Assembly: GCA_002450095.1 (NCBI GenBank)
Contig: DJYK01000001.1
Coordinates: 1 to 64,000, forward strand
Direction: 5' to 3'
Origin: Mageeibacillus sp. UBA6980
Lineage (GTDB): Bacteria > Bacillota > Clostridia > Saccharofermentanales > Saccharofermentanaceae
Length of the DNA stretch: 64,000 bases
Below are positions 25,207 through 34,008 of this stretch, piece after piece. Positions within the stretch are counted from its first letter, which is position 1; every line of letters begins with the position of its first letter. The notes under the pieces were generated by a model. It saw only the letters and a program-made list of their open reading frames with translations. It made no database searches and was not told the DNA's origin. The translations under genes were made by a program, and so were the position numbers.

Positions 25207-25616
25207 GGATTCGAGTCGGCTTCGTCTCCTCTGATGAACTTCTTTATCAATCTGATCATGAACCTTATGACAAAGAACACGAAGAACATCAGGAAGTAGC
25301 CGCCCATACCGTACACGATATCCCTGAAGTCCATATAGCCCGTATGCGTGATCCTCTGTCCTATCTCGATAGAGAAGGTTATCACGACAAGCAAAGTGAC
25401 GACATAGATCCAGGAAATGACTAAGGTCATCTTTTTCTTGGTCAGAAACTTGAAAAGCGGATGGATGAGAAGGAGAAGTCCCATTCCGAACACTCCTGTT
25501 ACCAAGAAGTGAAGCTCTTTGTCCGTGAAGTTGTATTCGTAATTGTCGTTCCAGGAAAGTATCTTCTCGTGGATGAATGTTATTATCTCGATGAGTTTAT
25601 ACAAAAGTGCTGACAT
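25203..25616 (-). CDS. VanZ-like small membrane protein
   Basis: A 137-residue protein with three to four membrane segments. FSIEIGQRITHTGYMDFRDI matches the VanZ-type pattern E-Q....G..D..D. The function is unknown; VanZ relatives are linked to glycopeptide tolerance. Its stop overlaps the convergent HD-GYP gene by four bases, and it starts one base after yitT ends, so it shares the yitT transcript. Confidence 0.65.
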   Translation of the reverse strand: MSALLYKLIEIITFIHEKILSWNDNYEYNFTDKELHFLVTGVFGMGLLLLIHPLFKFLTKKKMTLVISWIYVVTLLVVITFSIEIGQRITHTGYMDFRDIVYGMGGYFLMFFVFFVIRFMIRLIKKFIRGDEADSNP

Positions 25617-25617
25617 C

Positions 25618-26478
25618 TTACTCTTCTTTCTTAATATAGAAGTATCCGGACAGTTTCTCGGTCCTGACCACGTTTACAAAGGCGTCAGGGTCTATATCCT
25701 TGACGGCTTTGATTATATGTCTCGAATCCGATCTTGCAATAACCGAATATACTATGTGTTTCTCGGAGTGGCCGAATGAGCCCTTTCCGTCGATTATCGT
25801 CGCTCCGTGTCTTGAGATCTCGTAGATCTTGTCACAGATCTCGTTCGGCATTGTCGTAACGATAAACATCGTTGACTGCTGGAATTTAAGGTAGAGCGTT
25901 CGGATGACAACGGTCGATGCATATTGGAAGATTATCGAATAAAGTGCCTTATCCCAGCCGAAGAGCGCGCCCGCGAAGATAAGGATACACGAATTGAATG
26001 CGAGGATCATGTTGAACGAATCAACGCCCTTCTTCTCCGACAGGAAGATGCTTATAAAATCCGTTCCGCCCGAGGTGGCCCCCGACAGAAGACAGATGCT
26101 TATCGCAACTCCGTTTATGATCCCGCCGAAAATACTGATCAGAAGCGTATCCTGCGTTACGTTAAACCCCGGTATGATATCGGTAAGGACGCTCGACAGC
26201 AGGATCATGAGGATGGAATAGAGTGTGAATTTCTTGCCTATATACTTAAATCCGATGTATACGGGGATCGAATTAAGTGCGAGGTTGATGAGCGAGAAAG
26301 GCGGGGTAAAGCCCGTGATCATCTCCACGATGCGCTGTATAAGGATGGTAAGTCCGTTTACGCCCCCGGGGAAAAGATCGCCCGCTCTTACGAACGACTT
26401 GATATTAACGGCCATCATGACCGCAGCGAAGGCTATTATTGCGAGGGTCTTAAGATCTTTGCGCCATTCGAATCTCAT
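25618..26478 (-). CDS. YitT family membrane protein
   Basis: A 286-residue protein with five to six membrane helices (DUF161, about residues 10-200) and a C-terminal cytoplasmic DUF2179 domain (VTTMPNEICDKIYEISRHGA, then IDGKGSFGHSEKHIVYSVIA). ILLSGATSGGTDFISIFLSEKKG is typical of the family. Function is unknown across the family. Divergent from the caxA exchanger across 209 bases that contain the exchanger's riboswitch. Confidence 0.9.
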   Translation of the reverse strand: MRFEWRKDLKTLAIIAFAAVMMAVNIKSFVRAGDLFPGGVNGLTILIQRIVEMITGFTPPFSLINLALNSIPVYIGFKYIGKKFTLYSILMILLSSVLTDIIPGFNVTQDTLLISIFGGIINGVAISICLLSGATSGGTDFISIFLSEKKGVDSFNMILAFNSCILIFAGALFGWDKALYSIIFQYASTVVIRTLYLKFQQSTMFIVTTMPNEICDKIYEISRHGATIIDGKGSFGHSEKHIVYSVIARSDSRHIIKAVKDIDPDAFVNVVRTEKLSGYFYIKKEE

Positions 26479-26529
26479 ATATGGATTTTACACTATTAAA
26501 CGATCTGTTAGTATATGGTAAAAAGCGAA

Positions 26530-26558
26530 TTGACTGTTATCGGTCTGTATGGTATTTT
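26530..26558 (+). promoter_or_regulatory. Promoter of riboswitch-caxA transcript
   Basis: -35 TTGACT (26530-26535), 17-base spacer, -10 TATTTT (26553-26558). The predicted start near 26565 coincides with the first stem of the riboswitch. Confidence 0.6.
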
Positions 26559-26560
26559 TT

Positions 26561-26660
26561 ACCTCGTATTAGGGAGTAGCTTGCACTTAACGTGTAGTGT
26601 ATTTCGTCAGTACGGGATCTTTGATCCCCGGGATATACTCTAAGAAGCGAGACTTTTACT
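26561..26660 (+). ncRNA. yybP-ykoY (Mn2+) riboswitch
   Basis: The two conserved internal loops of this class are present in order: GGGAGTAGC at 26572-26580, TCGTCAGTACG at 26604-26614, and AAGCGAGAC at 26645-26653, the counterpart of AGCAAGACC. Between them GGGATC-TTT-GATCCC makes a hairpin, and GTGTAT/ATATAC can pair around it. The class senses Mn2+ and commonly turns on exporters; here the downstream gene is a CaxA-type cation exchanger. P1 pairing (GTATTAG with CTTTTAC) is imperfect. Confidence 0.8.
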
Positions 26661-26687
26661 GCATTAGAATGTGGGATTAGTCTTGTT

Positions 26688-27689
26688 ATGAGTAATCCCC
26701 AAGGAGGGATCGTTATTATTATCTATCTCATCGTTCTGATAGTGGGTTTTGTCGCGTTGGTAAAGGGCGCAGATGTTTTTGTAACAGGAAGTTCGGCGCT
26801 CGCGAGGTTATTTAAGGTTTCCGGACTCGTTATCGGTCTTACGATCGTAGCTCTCGGTACAAGTGCTCCTGAAATGGCAGTAAGTACAATAGCCGCTTTG
26901 AATAATTCCAACGAACTCGCATTAAGTAATGTTATCGGTTCAAACACATTCAATCTCATAGGAGTTTTGGGCGTGTGTGCCTTGATATATCCTCTGCCTG
27001 TTGACGATAGAATACTGAAACGCGATTTTCCCGTTTCCATTGCCGCTACCCTTATCCTCCTGATCATGTCGGGTTGGCGCATCCTGTCAGGTGCAGGTCT
27101 GACCGATCTTAACGTCGATCAGAATGCAGGTCAACTGACCCGCCGGATGGGTGCGATCTTAATGGTCCTGTTTATATCCTATATCATCTATCTGATCTAT
27201 GACGCGAGAAAGCATCAGGATGACTCGGATGATATTCCGTGTATGCCCGGTTGGAAATGTGTCCTGTTTATAGTCATCGGGCTGGCGTTGATAATCGGAG
27301 GCGGACAGGCTGTTGTCTACAGTGCCAGAAAGATCGCTTCCGCCCTTGGAATGACTGAAACTCTCATCGGCCTTACCGTAGTTGCCATCGGAACATCTTT
27401 ACCCGAGCTCGTGACATCCATCGTTGCGGCGAGAAAAGGCGAGACCGATATGGCTGTAGGTAATGTCATCGGATCCAATATCTTTAATATCCTGTTTATT
27501 CTCGGCACTTCTTCGCTGCTTCGCCCGATCGGCGTTAACCTGGCTTCCGTCTTCGATATCCTGATACTGATCTTTGTAAATACGGTAACTCTTATCTTCT
27601 CGATCACATCCAGGAAAATACAGCGCTTAGAGGGAGCCGTATTACTTCTGTTATACGTAGCCAGTGTTTTGTTCGCGGTGTTCCGATAG
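26688..27689 (+). CDS. CaxA/YrbG-type sodium-calcium(manganese) exchanger
   Basis: A CaCA-family antiporter with ten membrane helices in two inverted repeats, each with its alpha motif: VALGTSAPEMAVS and VAIGTSLPELVTS, plus GNVIGSN twice. Preceded by a Mn2+ riboswitch, so Mn2+ export is plausible beside Ca2+. The start is uncertain: the ATG at 26688 has no ribosome-binding site, whereas AAGGAGG at 26701-26707 precedes ATT codons at 26715/26718, where the family's hydrophobic N-terminus begins. Confidence 0.9.
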   Translation: MSNPQGGIVIIIYLIVLIVGFVALVKGADVFVTGSSALARLFKVSGLVIGLTIVALGTSAPEMAVSTIAALNNSNELALSNVIGSNTFNLIGVLGVCALIYPLPVDDRILKRDFPVSIAATLILLIMSGWRILSGAGLTDLNVDQNAGQLTRRMGAILMVLFISYIIYLIYDARKHQDDSDDIPCMPGWKCVLFIVIGLALIIGGGQAVVYSARKIASALGMTETLIGLTVVAIGTSLPELVTSIVAARKGETDMAVGNVIGSNIFNILFILGTSSLLRPIGVNLASVFDILILIFVNTVTLIFSITSRKIQRLEGAVLLLLYVASVLFAVFR

Positions 27690-27750
27690 GAGGACAGTGA
27701 CAATATGAGTTATATAAGGGAAAGTATTTAAGCGCAGAAACGAACTGAAT

Positions 27751-27756
27751 TATAAT
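27751..27756 (+). promoter_or_regulatory. -10 box of the following hypothetical gene
   Basis: TATAAT at 27751-27756 overlaps the upstream in-frame ATG at 27755, so the later ATG at 27776, with GGGGAAA before it, is the usable start. Confidence 0.5.
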
Positions 27757-27775
27757 GGCAGATGGGGAAACGAAT

Positions 27776-28354
27776 ATGTACCATAGAACGAAACCATCAG
27801 GGATCATACAATTTACGACAACGTACAACGGACGGAAGATCAATTTCGGATTTGACAGAGACTTTGTATTTATCAACTGCGTCTGTTACGAAGACGGTTC
27901 GGATGTGCCGTGTGAAGACGTGATCCGGTGCATATATGAGATCCATCGGTCCTTTCCCAATGTTGCTATGGTAGACGGAACCGGAAGTTATATTTTTGAT
28001 CAGGAGACCAAAGCCTTCAAAGAAGACGGCAACGGTCCTGTCTACGGCAACGGTATCGTCTTCGACACCGAAGGCCGTCCGATCGTTAAGATCGTTGATG
28101 ATGTGGTCTACTCTTCTCATATCAAGTGCAAATGCGAAGATTACTATCCGCCGGCAGCCTATATAATAACCGAACCTTTGAGTAAATCCCGCAAGCAGGT
28201 AAAAGAGGCGGGCTGCTTTACCGATCTTAAGAGGAGATTTCCGTTCGGAAAATTCTATTGCAACTGCAAAAAATGCGGAGCCGAATACTGCCTTTCCGGT
28301 CACTTTTTCCCGAAGTGGACACGTATTACCCCCTATGAATGGCCTGAGGATTGA
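27776..28354 (+). CDS. Cysteine-rich hypothetical protein
   Basis: A 192-residue soluble protein. The N-terminal half is beta-rich; the C-terminal third has cysteine pairs in CKCEDYY and CNCKKCGAEYC, plus a nearby HFF, which could form a zinc knuckle. I do not recognise the family. The start at 27776 is chosen because a -10 box overlaps the alternative ATG at 27755. It is followed by an HD-domain gene after a fresh promoter. Confidence 0.6.
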   Translation: MYHRTKPSGIIQFTTTYNGRKINFGFDRDFVFINCVCYEDGSDVPCEDVIRCIYEIHRSFPNVAMVDGTGSYIFDQETKAFKEDGNGPVYGNGIVFDTEGRPIVKIVDDVVYSSHIKCKCEDYYPPAAYIITEPLSKSRKQVKEAGCFTDLKRRFPFGKFYCNCKKCGAEYCLSGHFFPKWTRITPYEWPED

Positions 28355-28365
28355 TACCCTTGAAA

Positions 28366-28374
28366 TGATATAAT
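28366..28374 (+). promoter_or_regulatory. Extended -10 promoter (TGATATAAT)
   Basis: TGATATAAT with no good -35, 42 bases upstream of the HD-domain gene. Identical to the elements at 23108 and 30557. Confidence 0.5.
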
Positions 28375-28415
28375 GAGAATGCATTTACGAATCGAAGGGG
28401 TAAGGGTTTTATAAG

Positions 28416-29105
28416 ATGGGAAGTGCAATTCAGAATGACAAGAACAGATTTCCGTTATTTAACAGAGTGAAGAATGATCACGATATCAATGTGTATATCG
28501 AAGAGCAGAATAAATCGCTTCATGCTATGGGATATACGGAACACAGCTTCGCTCATATAGGCGTTGTCGCAGACAGAACCGCTTATATTCTGGATACGAT
28601 AGGCGTTGACGATCATACGATCGATCTGGCGCTGACCGCTTCGTGGATGCATGATCTGGGAAATATAATCAACCGGGTGGATCACAGTCAGTCGGGCGCC
28701 CTCATGACGTTTTATCTTCTGGATAAGATGGGGATACCTGCCGAGGACATAGCCCCCATTGTGAGAGCGATCGGAAACCACGATGAAGGAAGCGGTCTTC
28801 CCGTAAGCAATATAGCGGCGGCACTTATCCTGGCTGATAAATCCGATGTCAGAAGGAGCCGTGTTCAGGAAGATGTGTTGAACTACGATATTCATGACAG
28901 GGTCAACTATTCCGTTAAGAAATCGATTCTTAAGATCAACAAGGATCGTACAGCGATAAAACTGAAGCTCGAGATAGATACAAGATACGGAGAGATCGGA
29001 GAATACTTTGAGATCTTTATGGAGCGTATGCTGTTGTGTCGTAAGGCCGCAGGCTACTTAAATCTCGAGTTCCATCTGATCATCAACGAGCAGACTTTAA
29101 TGTAA
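28416..29105 (+). CDS. HD-domain metal-dependent phosphohydrolase
   Basis: A 229-residue single-domain HD protein: HSFAHIGVVADRTAYIL, SWMHDLGNI with the HD pair, then HSQSGALMTFYLL and GNHDEGSG. The metal-binding histidines and Asp of the superfamily are in place; the GYP motif of c-di-GMP phosphodiesterases is absent. The substrate is probably a nucleotide but not identifiable. The gene just downstream (29126) is a lone hypothetical that may be cotranscribed. Confidence 0.8.
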   Translation: MGSAIQNDKNRFPLFNRVKNDHDINVYIEEQNKSLHAMGYTEHSFAHIGVVADRTAYILDTIGVDDHTIDLALTASWMHDLGNIINRVDHSQSGALMTFYLLDKMGIPAEDIAPIVRAIGNHDEGSGLPVSNIAAALILADKSDVRRSRVQEDVLNYDIHDRVNYSVKKSILKINKDRTAIKLKLEIDTRYGEIGEYFEIFMERMLLCRKAAGYLNLEFHLIINEQTLM

Positions 29106-29125
29106 AGATATAAAAGAGTCGTGCA

Positions 29126-30544
29126 ATGATCGAGAATAGTGAACAGGTAAGACTCAGTATAACGGTCCCTTCCGGTGAAGATCCCCTGGTCGATTACGGC
29201 CGTCATTTTAATGTTCAGGGCAGTATCCGAAGCGATCGAAGTTTACCGGATGATGCCGTATTCATCATAAGACTGTCAGATGACAAAGGGCATGTGCTGC
29301 GGCATGTTAAGCAGCATAAGAAGGATAATCATGATCTGTATCTGGACCATCCGGATCTTACCGCTTATCCCGAGAAGATGGATCCCGGAAGAAGGGGAAT
29401 CGCCGAATTCGGTTTCCCGGAACTTCTGGTCAGGGATATCGGTGCCCCGATGGATTCCTTTCGAGATGCCACGATAAAATGCTGGTATTCCGATACCTGT
29501 TTTAAAGCGGTGATCGCAAGCGGTACAGGCCCGGAGCAGGGAAGGATCTTCGATGACAAAGTAGGTTTAACGGATGAGAACGGCAACCCGTATCCTATGC
29601 TTCTGCCGGGGGACTACCTTATAGAGGCAGAACTAAGAACATCCGGCGGAAAGAAGATCGCAGGCGCACAAAAGGCGATAAGGATAGGAAGACGGAGAAG
29701 TCAGGCTATAGTAAGGTTCAATCCTTTGGAACACAAACGTAATATGACACGGTGGTGTAAGAAGATGGGGATCGGCATCGAGACCGATGTGATCCCGGGA
29801 TACCTCGACGCGTATAAGGGGATCTGGCTTTACCATATGGGATTGCTCCCGATGTACCGCGCCAATGACATAGAAATGTATAAGGATGTCCCGATCCATA
29901 TGTTTGTTTATCTAATCGATCCGACAAGCACCTCCTATGAGACGGAACTTGCTTTCCTTCAGTCTGAAGGTGAGGTTAAGGACCCGTCAATGTTCCACGC
30001 ATATCACTACGATATAGGTGAAGCCGTAGTCGGACAGGGAAAACCCTATGAACGCCGCGGTAAGGTCGTGGAGTTTTCTTCCGATGAATATCTTGCTTTA
30101 TGCCGCGTGGATGTGGTTAACGGCAAGGCAAAGGAGAATGTATACGACCTTAGCGGAAAGGCGGTGGAACATGTGATCTTCAATGCGGATGATGTTACCG
30201 TCGAATCAGGAAGCACCATCGCCGTAACGGGTGTCGTGAAGCCTTGGCAGTCCAACCCTGAAGACTTTAGGCTCCGTCACGACAACACCTATGAGATATC
30301 GGACGGCGTAAGGAAGCTCCACTATGAGATAAGCGACGGAAGCGAAGTAAAAAGGGAGACAAGAAAGCTTCTGATGGAGAGGATAGATAAAGACTCCATC
30401 GGCACTTCGGTGTATGAATTCTATAATCTGTTTACGATAGATCGGAAGTACAAAGGAAAGGTCCTTACGATCCGGGTCACGGCCTGCGACAAACACGGCG
30501 AAAGACAAAACGCGTCGGCGTCGCTTACATTACGCGTTAAATAG
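29126..30544 (+). CDS. Large hypothetical beta-rich protein
   Basis: A 472-residue soluble protein with no signal peptide or membrane helix and no motif I recognise. The composition is mixed: an N-terminal part with beta-sandwich-like spacing (VFIIRLSDDKGHVLRHV), a basic middle (IRIGRRRSQAIVRF, then HKRNMTRWCKKMG), and a C-terminal beta segment (SIAVTGVVKPWQSNPEDFRL, then LTIRVTACDKHGER) reminiscent of an Ig-like domain. It lies 20 bases after the HD-domain gene and probably shares its transcript. Confidence 0.6.
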   Translation: MIENSEQVRLSITVPSGEDPLVDYGRHFNVQGSIRSDRSLPDDAVFIIRLSDDKGHVLRHVKQHKKDNHDLYLDHPDLTAYPEKMDPGRRGIAEFGFPELLVRDIGAPMDSFRDATIKCWYSDTCFKAVIASGTGPEQGRIFDDKVGLTDENGNPYPMLLPGDYLIEAELRTSGGKKIAGAQKAIRIGRRRSQAIVRFNPLEHKRNMTRWCKKMGIGIETDVIPGYLDAYKGIWLYHMGLLPMYRANDIEMYKDVPIHMFVYLIDPTSTSYETELAFLQSEGEVKDPSMFHAYHYDIGEAVVGQGKPYERRGKVVEFSSDEYLALCRVDVVNGKAKENVYDLSGKAVEHVIFNADDVTVESGSTIAVTGVVKPWQSNPEDFRLRHDNTYEISDGVRKLHYEISDGSEVKRETRKLLMERIDKDSIGTSVYEFYNLFTIDRKYKGKVLTIRVTACDKHGERQNASASLTLRVK

Positions 30545-30556
30545 AGAGCGGTAGTC

Positions 30557-30565
30557 TGATATAAT
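30557..30565 (+). promoter_or_regulatory. Extended -10 promoter (TGATATAAT)
   Basis: TGATATAAT with no clear -35. A start near 30572 excludes the in-frame TTG at 30565 and supports the ATG at 30604 as the start of the diguanylate cyclase. Confidence 0.55.
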
Positions 30566-30603
30566 TGACTTATCTGACACAAGGACCGGGAGTTATATAC
30601 AGA

Positions 30604-31683
30604 ATGACTGTAATGGATTACATTTCCGATAACTGGGGACTTATTATCCTGCTTGCGGGATTGGTCATCGTCCTTGTAACGGATGTTCATCTTGAGCGCA
30701 AGATGGTAAAGCGCATCCTCCTGATCTCGGTCATGATCCTCATCTATTCCATAACATGTTATGTAGAGATGTACTTTAGCTATCTGGATCATATTACTAT
30801 GGCCAGAGCAGTCTTCAGCGCGGTCAACTACAGTCTTCTGACTTTTATCATAGTCAATGTCATCCTGATATTATTCCCGAATAACAAGCTCTGGCTTTAT
30901 ATTCCGGCAGTTGTCCATTCCGTTATTTGTTTTGTATCTATACCGACGGGGATCGTGTTCAGTTTTCACGCACCGAATAATTTCGAGAGGGGACCTCTGG
31001 GTTTACTTCCGTATGCCGTTAATGCTTTGTATCTTATCTATCTGTTTCTGTGCCTTTTCTTAAGAAGAAAGAGGCAGAGGGAAGACACGGTGCTTCTTAT
31101 ATTTGTACTGATCACATGCGTCACGTGTCTGGTACTTCCTCTGTTTCTAAAGGGCGGAAACTCGGGATGGTTCTATATGACGATAATGATCGACATAACG
31201 CTCTATTACATTTTTCTTCTCCAGCAGTATACCAAGCGCGATCCGCTGACGGGTCTTCTGAACCGTCAGAGTTACTATACCGATTCGGAGAAATACGGTT
31301 CTCTTGTCACCGCCGTCATAACCATGGACATGAACGGGTTGAAGCACATCAACGACAGCGAGGGACACCTCGCGGGCGATCGGGCCCTCAAGACTTTGGG
31401 TGAGTGTTTCTGGAGAGCCTGCGAGATGCGGCACAGGGTCTATCGTATCGGAGGAGACGAGTTTGTCATCTTATGTATCAATACAAGCGAAGATCAGGTA
31501 AAAGATCTTATCGCGAAGATCCGTAAAGAGACAGAGAAGACCGAGTATACCTGTTCCATAGGTTATTCGATGCGGTCGGAGGGAAGCGATATTGAGAAGA
31601 TGTACACCTTTGCGGACCGGATGCTCTATAAGGAAAAGCACGAATACTATACCCTGACCGGAAACGACAGACGGACTGTCTGA
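30604..31683 (+). CDS. Membrane diguanylate cyclase (GGDEF)
   Basis: A 359-residue protein with about six to seven N-terminal membrane helices and a C-terminal GGDEF domain (about 215-350). Catalytic motifs are intact: DPLTGLLNRQSYY, MDMNGLKHINDSEGHLAGD and YRIGGDEFVIL. The inhibitory I-site position reads RACE, not RxxD, so product inhibition is probably weak. It would make c-di-GMP from GTP. The start at 30604 follows GGACCGGGAG. Its membrane part resembles that of the cyclase at 61469, with matching WFYM-type and RRxRQ linkers. Confidence 0.9.
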   Translation: MTVMDYISDNWGLIILLAGLVIVLVTDVHLERKMVKRILLISVMILIYSITCYVEMYFSYLDHITMARAVFSAVNYSLLTFIIVNVILILFPNNKLWLYIPAVVHSVICFVSIPTGIVFSFHAPNNFERGPLGLLPYAVNALYLIYLFLCLFLRRKRQREDTVLLIFVLITCVTCLVLPLFLKGGNSGWFYMTIMIDITLYYIFLLQQYTKRDPLTGLLNRQSYYTDSEKYGSLVTAVITMDMNGLKHINDSEGHLAGDRALKTLGECFWRACEMRHRVYRIGGDEFVILCINTSEDQVKDLIAKIRKETEKTEYTCSIGYSMRSEGSDIEKMYTFADRMLYKEKHEYYTLTGNDRRTV

Positions 31684-31749
31684 TGTTACCCGCGTGACGG
31701 TTTATTGAATTACAACGAACAGTATCGATATTAAAGCGAGGAATGAATA

Positions 31750-32115
31750 ATGAATATGGTTCTTAAAAAGATCCCGTACGATCTTACGGTCTGCAAGACG
31801 GAAAACGAATATGTTCCCGTAAGCGATCTTTACTTTATCGGGAAGACCGATGAGGAGTACTCTCTGGTCTGTAAGACCGAAGATGCGCCCGAGGATACGA
31901 CAGAGCGCGATGACGGCTGGAAGGGCTTTCGCATCGAAGGCGTACTCGATTTTTCTCTCATCGGGATACTCTCGAAGATCTCCGGGATACTCGCGGATAA
32001 CAAGATAGGTATATTTGCCGTATCCACATATAATACGGACTATATCCTTGTTAAGAAGGAGAACTTTGACCAAGCGATGACCGCTCTTACTGAGGCGGGA
32101 TACGAAGTAATCTGA
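31750..32115 (+). CDS. ACT-domain protein
   Basis: A 121-residue protein of the CASTOR-like ACT type. The C-terminal half has DFSLIGILSKISGILADNKI, then GIFAVSTYNTDYILVKKENF, a typical amino-acid-binding ACT fold; the N-terminal half is a degenerate second ACT-like unit. Small stand-alone members bind amino acids and regulate partners. It lies just upstream of the thrH-FeADH-cca genes, so a link to serine or threonine metabolism is possible, as inference. Confidence 0.82.
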   Translation: MNMVLKKIPYDLTVCKTENEYVPVSDLYFIGKTDEEYSLVCKTEDAPEDTTERDDGWKGFRIEGVLDFSLIGILSKISGILADNKIGIFAVSTYNTDYILVKKENFDQAMTALTEAGYEVI

Positions 32116-32191
32116 CATAAATAATTGAATTTAAGCGCCCCGATGTTGTAGACTTGAATTCTGAATCTAATAATAAGGCAGGGTACTTAAC

Positions 32192-32794
32192 ATGGATATA
32201 GTATGTCTTGATATGGAAGGCGTCCTGGTTCCCGAGATCTGGATCGCGTTTGCTGAGGCTTCGGGGATCCCCGAGCTTAGAAGAACTACCAGGGATGAGC
32301 CCGATTACGACAAGCTCATGCGCTGGAGACTCGGTATATTGAAAGAGCACGGTCTCGGACTTAAGCAGATCCAGGACACTATCGCCACGATAGATCCGCT
32401 TCCCGGCGCTAAGGAATTTCTTGATGAACTGAGAAAACAGGCTCAGGTGATCATAATAAGCGATACTTTTACCCAGTTCGCGATGCCCCTTATGAAGAAG
32501 CTCGGTTACCCCACTTTGTTCTGCAACTCTTTGGAGGTTGCCGATGACGGGCAGATCACGGGCTTTAAGATGAGAATAGAGAATTCCAAACTCTCGACGG
32601 TCAAGGCGTTGCAGAGCATAGGTTTCGATACGATAGCGGCGGGCGACAGCTATAACGACCTCGCGATGATCAAGGCATCCCGTGCGGGCTTCCTGTTCAG
32701 ATCCACCGAACAGATCAAGAAGGATAATCCGGATCTTCCGGCTTTTGAGGAATTCGATGAGTTCCTCGAGGCAATTAAGGGCGCGCTTTCCTGA
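32192..32794 (+). CDS. thrH: ThrH phosphoserine phosphatase / homoserine phosphotransferase
   Basis: A 200-residue HAD-fold enzyme that dephosphorylates phosphoserine and can pass the phosphate to homoserine. Motif I is DMEGVLVPEIW (residues 7-17), with Glu at the second position as in characterised ThrH; motif II is IISDTF; motif III/IV is AAGDSYNDLAM. The length is right for the family. Its last base is the first base of the next gene's ATG, so the two are tightly coupled. Confidence 0.92.
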   Translation: MDIVCLDMEGVLVPEIWIAFAEASGIPELRRTTRDEPDYDKLMRWRLGILKEHGLGLKQIQDTIATIDPLPGAKEFLDELRKQAQVIIISDTFTQFAMPLMKKLGYPTLFCNSLEVADDGQITGFKMRIENSKLSTVKALQSIGFDTIAAGDSYNDLAMIKASRAGFLFRSTEQIKKDNPDLPAFEEFDEFLEAIKGALS

Positions 32795-34008
32795 TGCAGC
32801 CAAAAAGCAACTACATCACGTATACCGAGTCTCTGTATTACGAACCACAGAGCCTCTATCTCGAGTGCGGTCAGGAACGCCGTGTCTGTGCCGAGCTTAA
32901 GAAACTCGGTACCAAGAGGATACTTGTTATCTGCAGGCCTTCCTTTCTTACGAGTCGTAATGTGGTTGACTTTATGAAATCCCTCGAGAGCGCGGGATTC
33001 CGTGTCTTTACGTACCGGATAACGATGGATTATTCGAGTTCGAAGGACATCCTCGCGGCTTTTAATGATTATATGAGCTACAACTGCGATACGATCGTGG
33101 TCATGGGCGGCGGAGCCGAGATATTCTGTGCCAAGATGGTATCTGCCATGGCTACCAATAACCTGAGAAATCCCGTCGAAGCGGAAGGGTACGGTAAGCT
33201 TAAGAAGGATATATCGGTCCTTTGCTGTGTGGGTATGGATAATTCAACATCCATATCATCAAATATCTCCGAATTTCGGGATGAGAATACCGGCAGATGG
33301 ATCACCTGTCTGTCCAACTATCTTGTCCCGCAGATCGCCGTCATCGATACGGATATCGCGATGAGAACGATCACACAGGTGTCGCTGACATCCGCGCTTG
33401 ATACTGTCGCGCTCGGGGTAGAATGCTGTCTGTCTCCGTCGGTGTCGATGGATTCCCGCTATAAGGCGTGCGCCCGTAATGCCATCAGTCTTGTTACGGA
33501 TAACCTTATGGATATGAAGGAGAATCCTGATGACGGGTTCTTAAGAAAGAAGATAGCGCTTGCCGGGATATATGCCGGCATGGCGGTAAGAAAGACCGGA
33601 CTCGGATATTCCCATGTGGCGGTTCACGCATTGAAATCAAGATACGGTCCTTCGACAGGGGCTCATTACTGCAGGATACTGTCGGCGTTTCTTAAAGAGA
33701 ATTTTGAGATAGTTAAAGATGAGCTTGCCAATATCTATAACGGACTTGTAAAGGATGAGGTGCGTCCCGGTTTTGCCGTAAGGAAAGGAAGTCTCGAGAA
33801 CATGTATTCGACCGAAGCTTCAGCCGAGGCGTTCATCAGTCTGATGGATGATATCCATAAGGCTGCCGTTCCCGATGTGGGACCGCTCCCTAATATCCCC
33901 GAGAAGGACTTCAAGGGTATATGCGATGAGATCAAGACTCAGGGAGAGGTTTACGGACTGTCGAGGATGACAGAAGAACAGATAAGAAGAACGGCATTGA
34001 AATTATGA
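32794..34008 (+). CDS. Iron-containing alcohol dehydrogenase family protein
   Basis: A 404-residue Fe-ADH/DHQ-synthase-fold oxidoreductase. The nucleotide-binding region shows NCDTIVVMGGGAEIF (about residues 90-105); the metal-site region GYSHVAVHALKSRYGPSTGA is recognisable but diverges from the usual HxxxH...HGxxN pattern, so the metal or substrate may differ. It sits between thrH and cca, with overlaps of one and four bases, so the three are translationally coupled. Possibly a phosphonate- or aldehyde-reducing enzyme; the substrate is unknown. Confidence 0.82.
   Translation: MQPKSNYITYTESLYYEPQSLYLECGQERRVCAELKKLGTKRILVICRPSFLTSRNVVDFMKSLESAGFRVFTYRITMDYSSSKDILAAFNDYMSYNCDTIVVMGGGAEIFCAKMVSAMATNNLRNPVEAEGYGKLKKDISVLCCVGMDNSTSISSNISEFRDENTGRWITCLSNYLVPQIAVIDTDIAMRTITQVSLTSALDTVALGVECCLSPSVSMDSRYKACARNAISLVTDNLMDMKENPDDGFLRKKIALAGIYAGMAVRKTGLGYSHVAVHALKSRYGPSTGAHYCRILSAFLKENFEIVKDELANIYNGLVKDEVRPGFAVRKGSLENMYSTEASAEAFISLMDDIHKAAVPDVGPLPNIPEKDFKGICDEIKTQGEVYGLSRMTEEQIRRTALKL

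Noticed and set aside
25924..26499. 191-residue plus-strand frame across yitT
   Set aside because: Highly charged, featureless translation; YitT on the opposite strand is well supported.
27704..27730. Eight-codon frame MSYIRESI after an AGGAGG
   Set aside because: Too short to support; the AGGAGG overlaps the caxA stop and may be chance.
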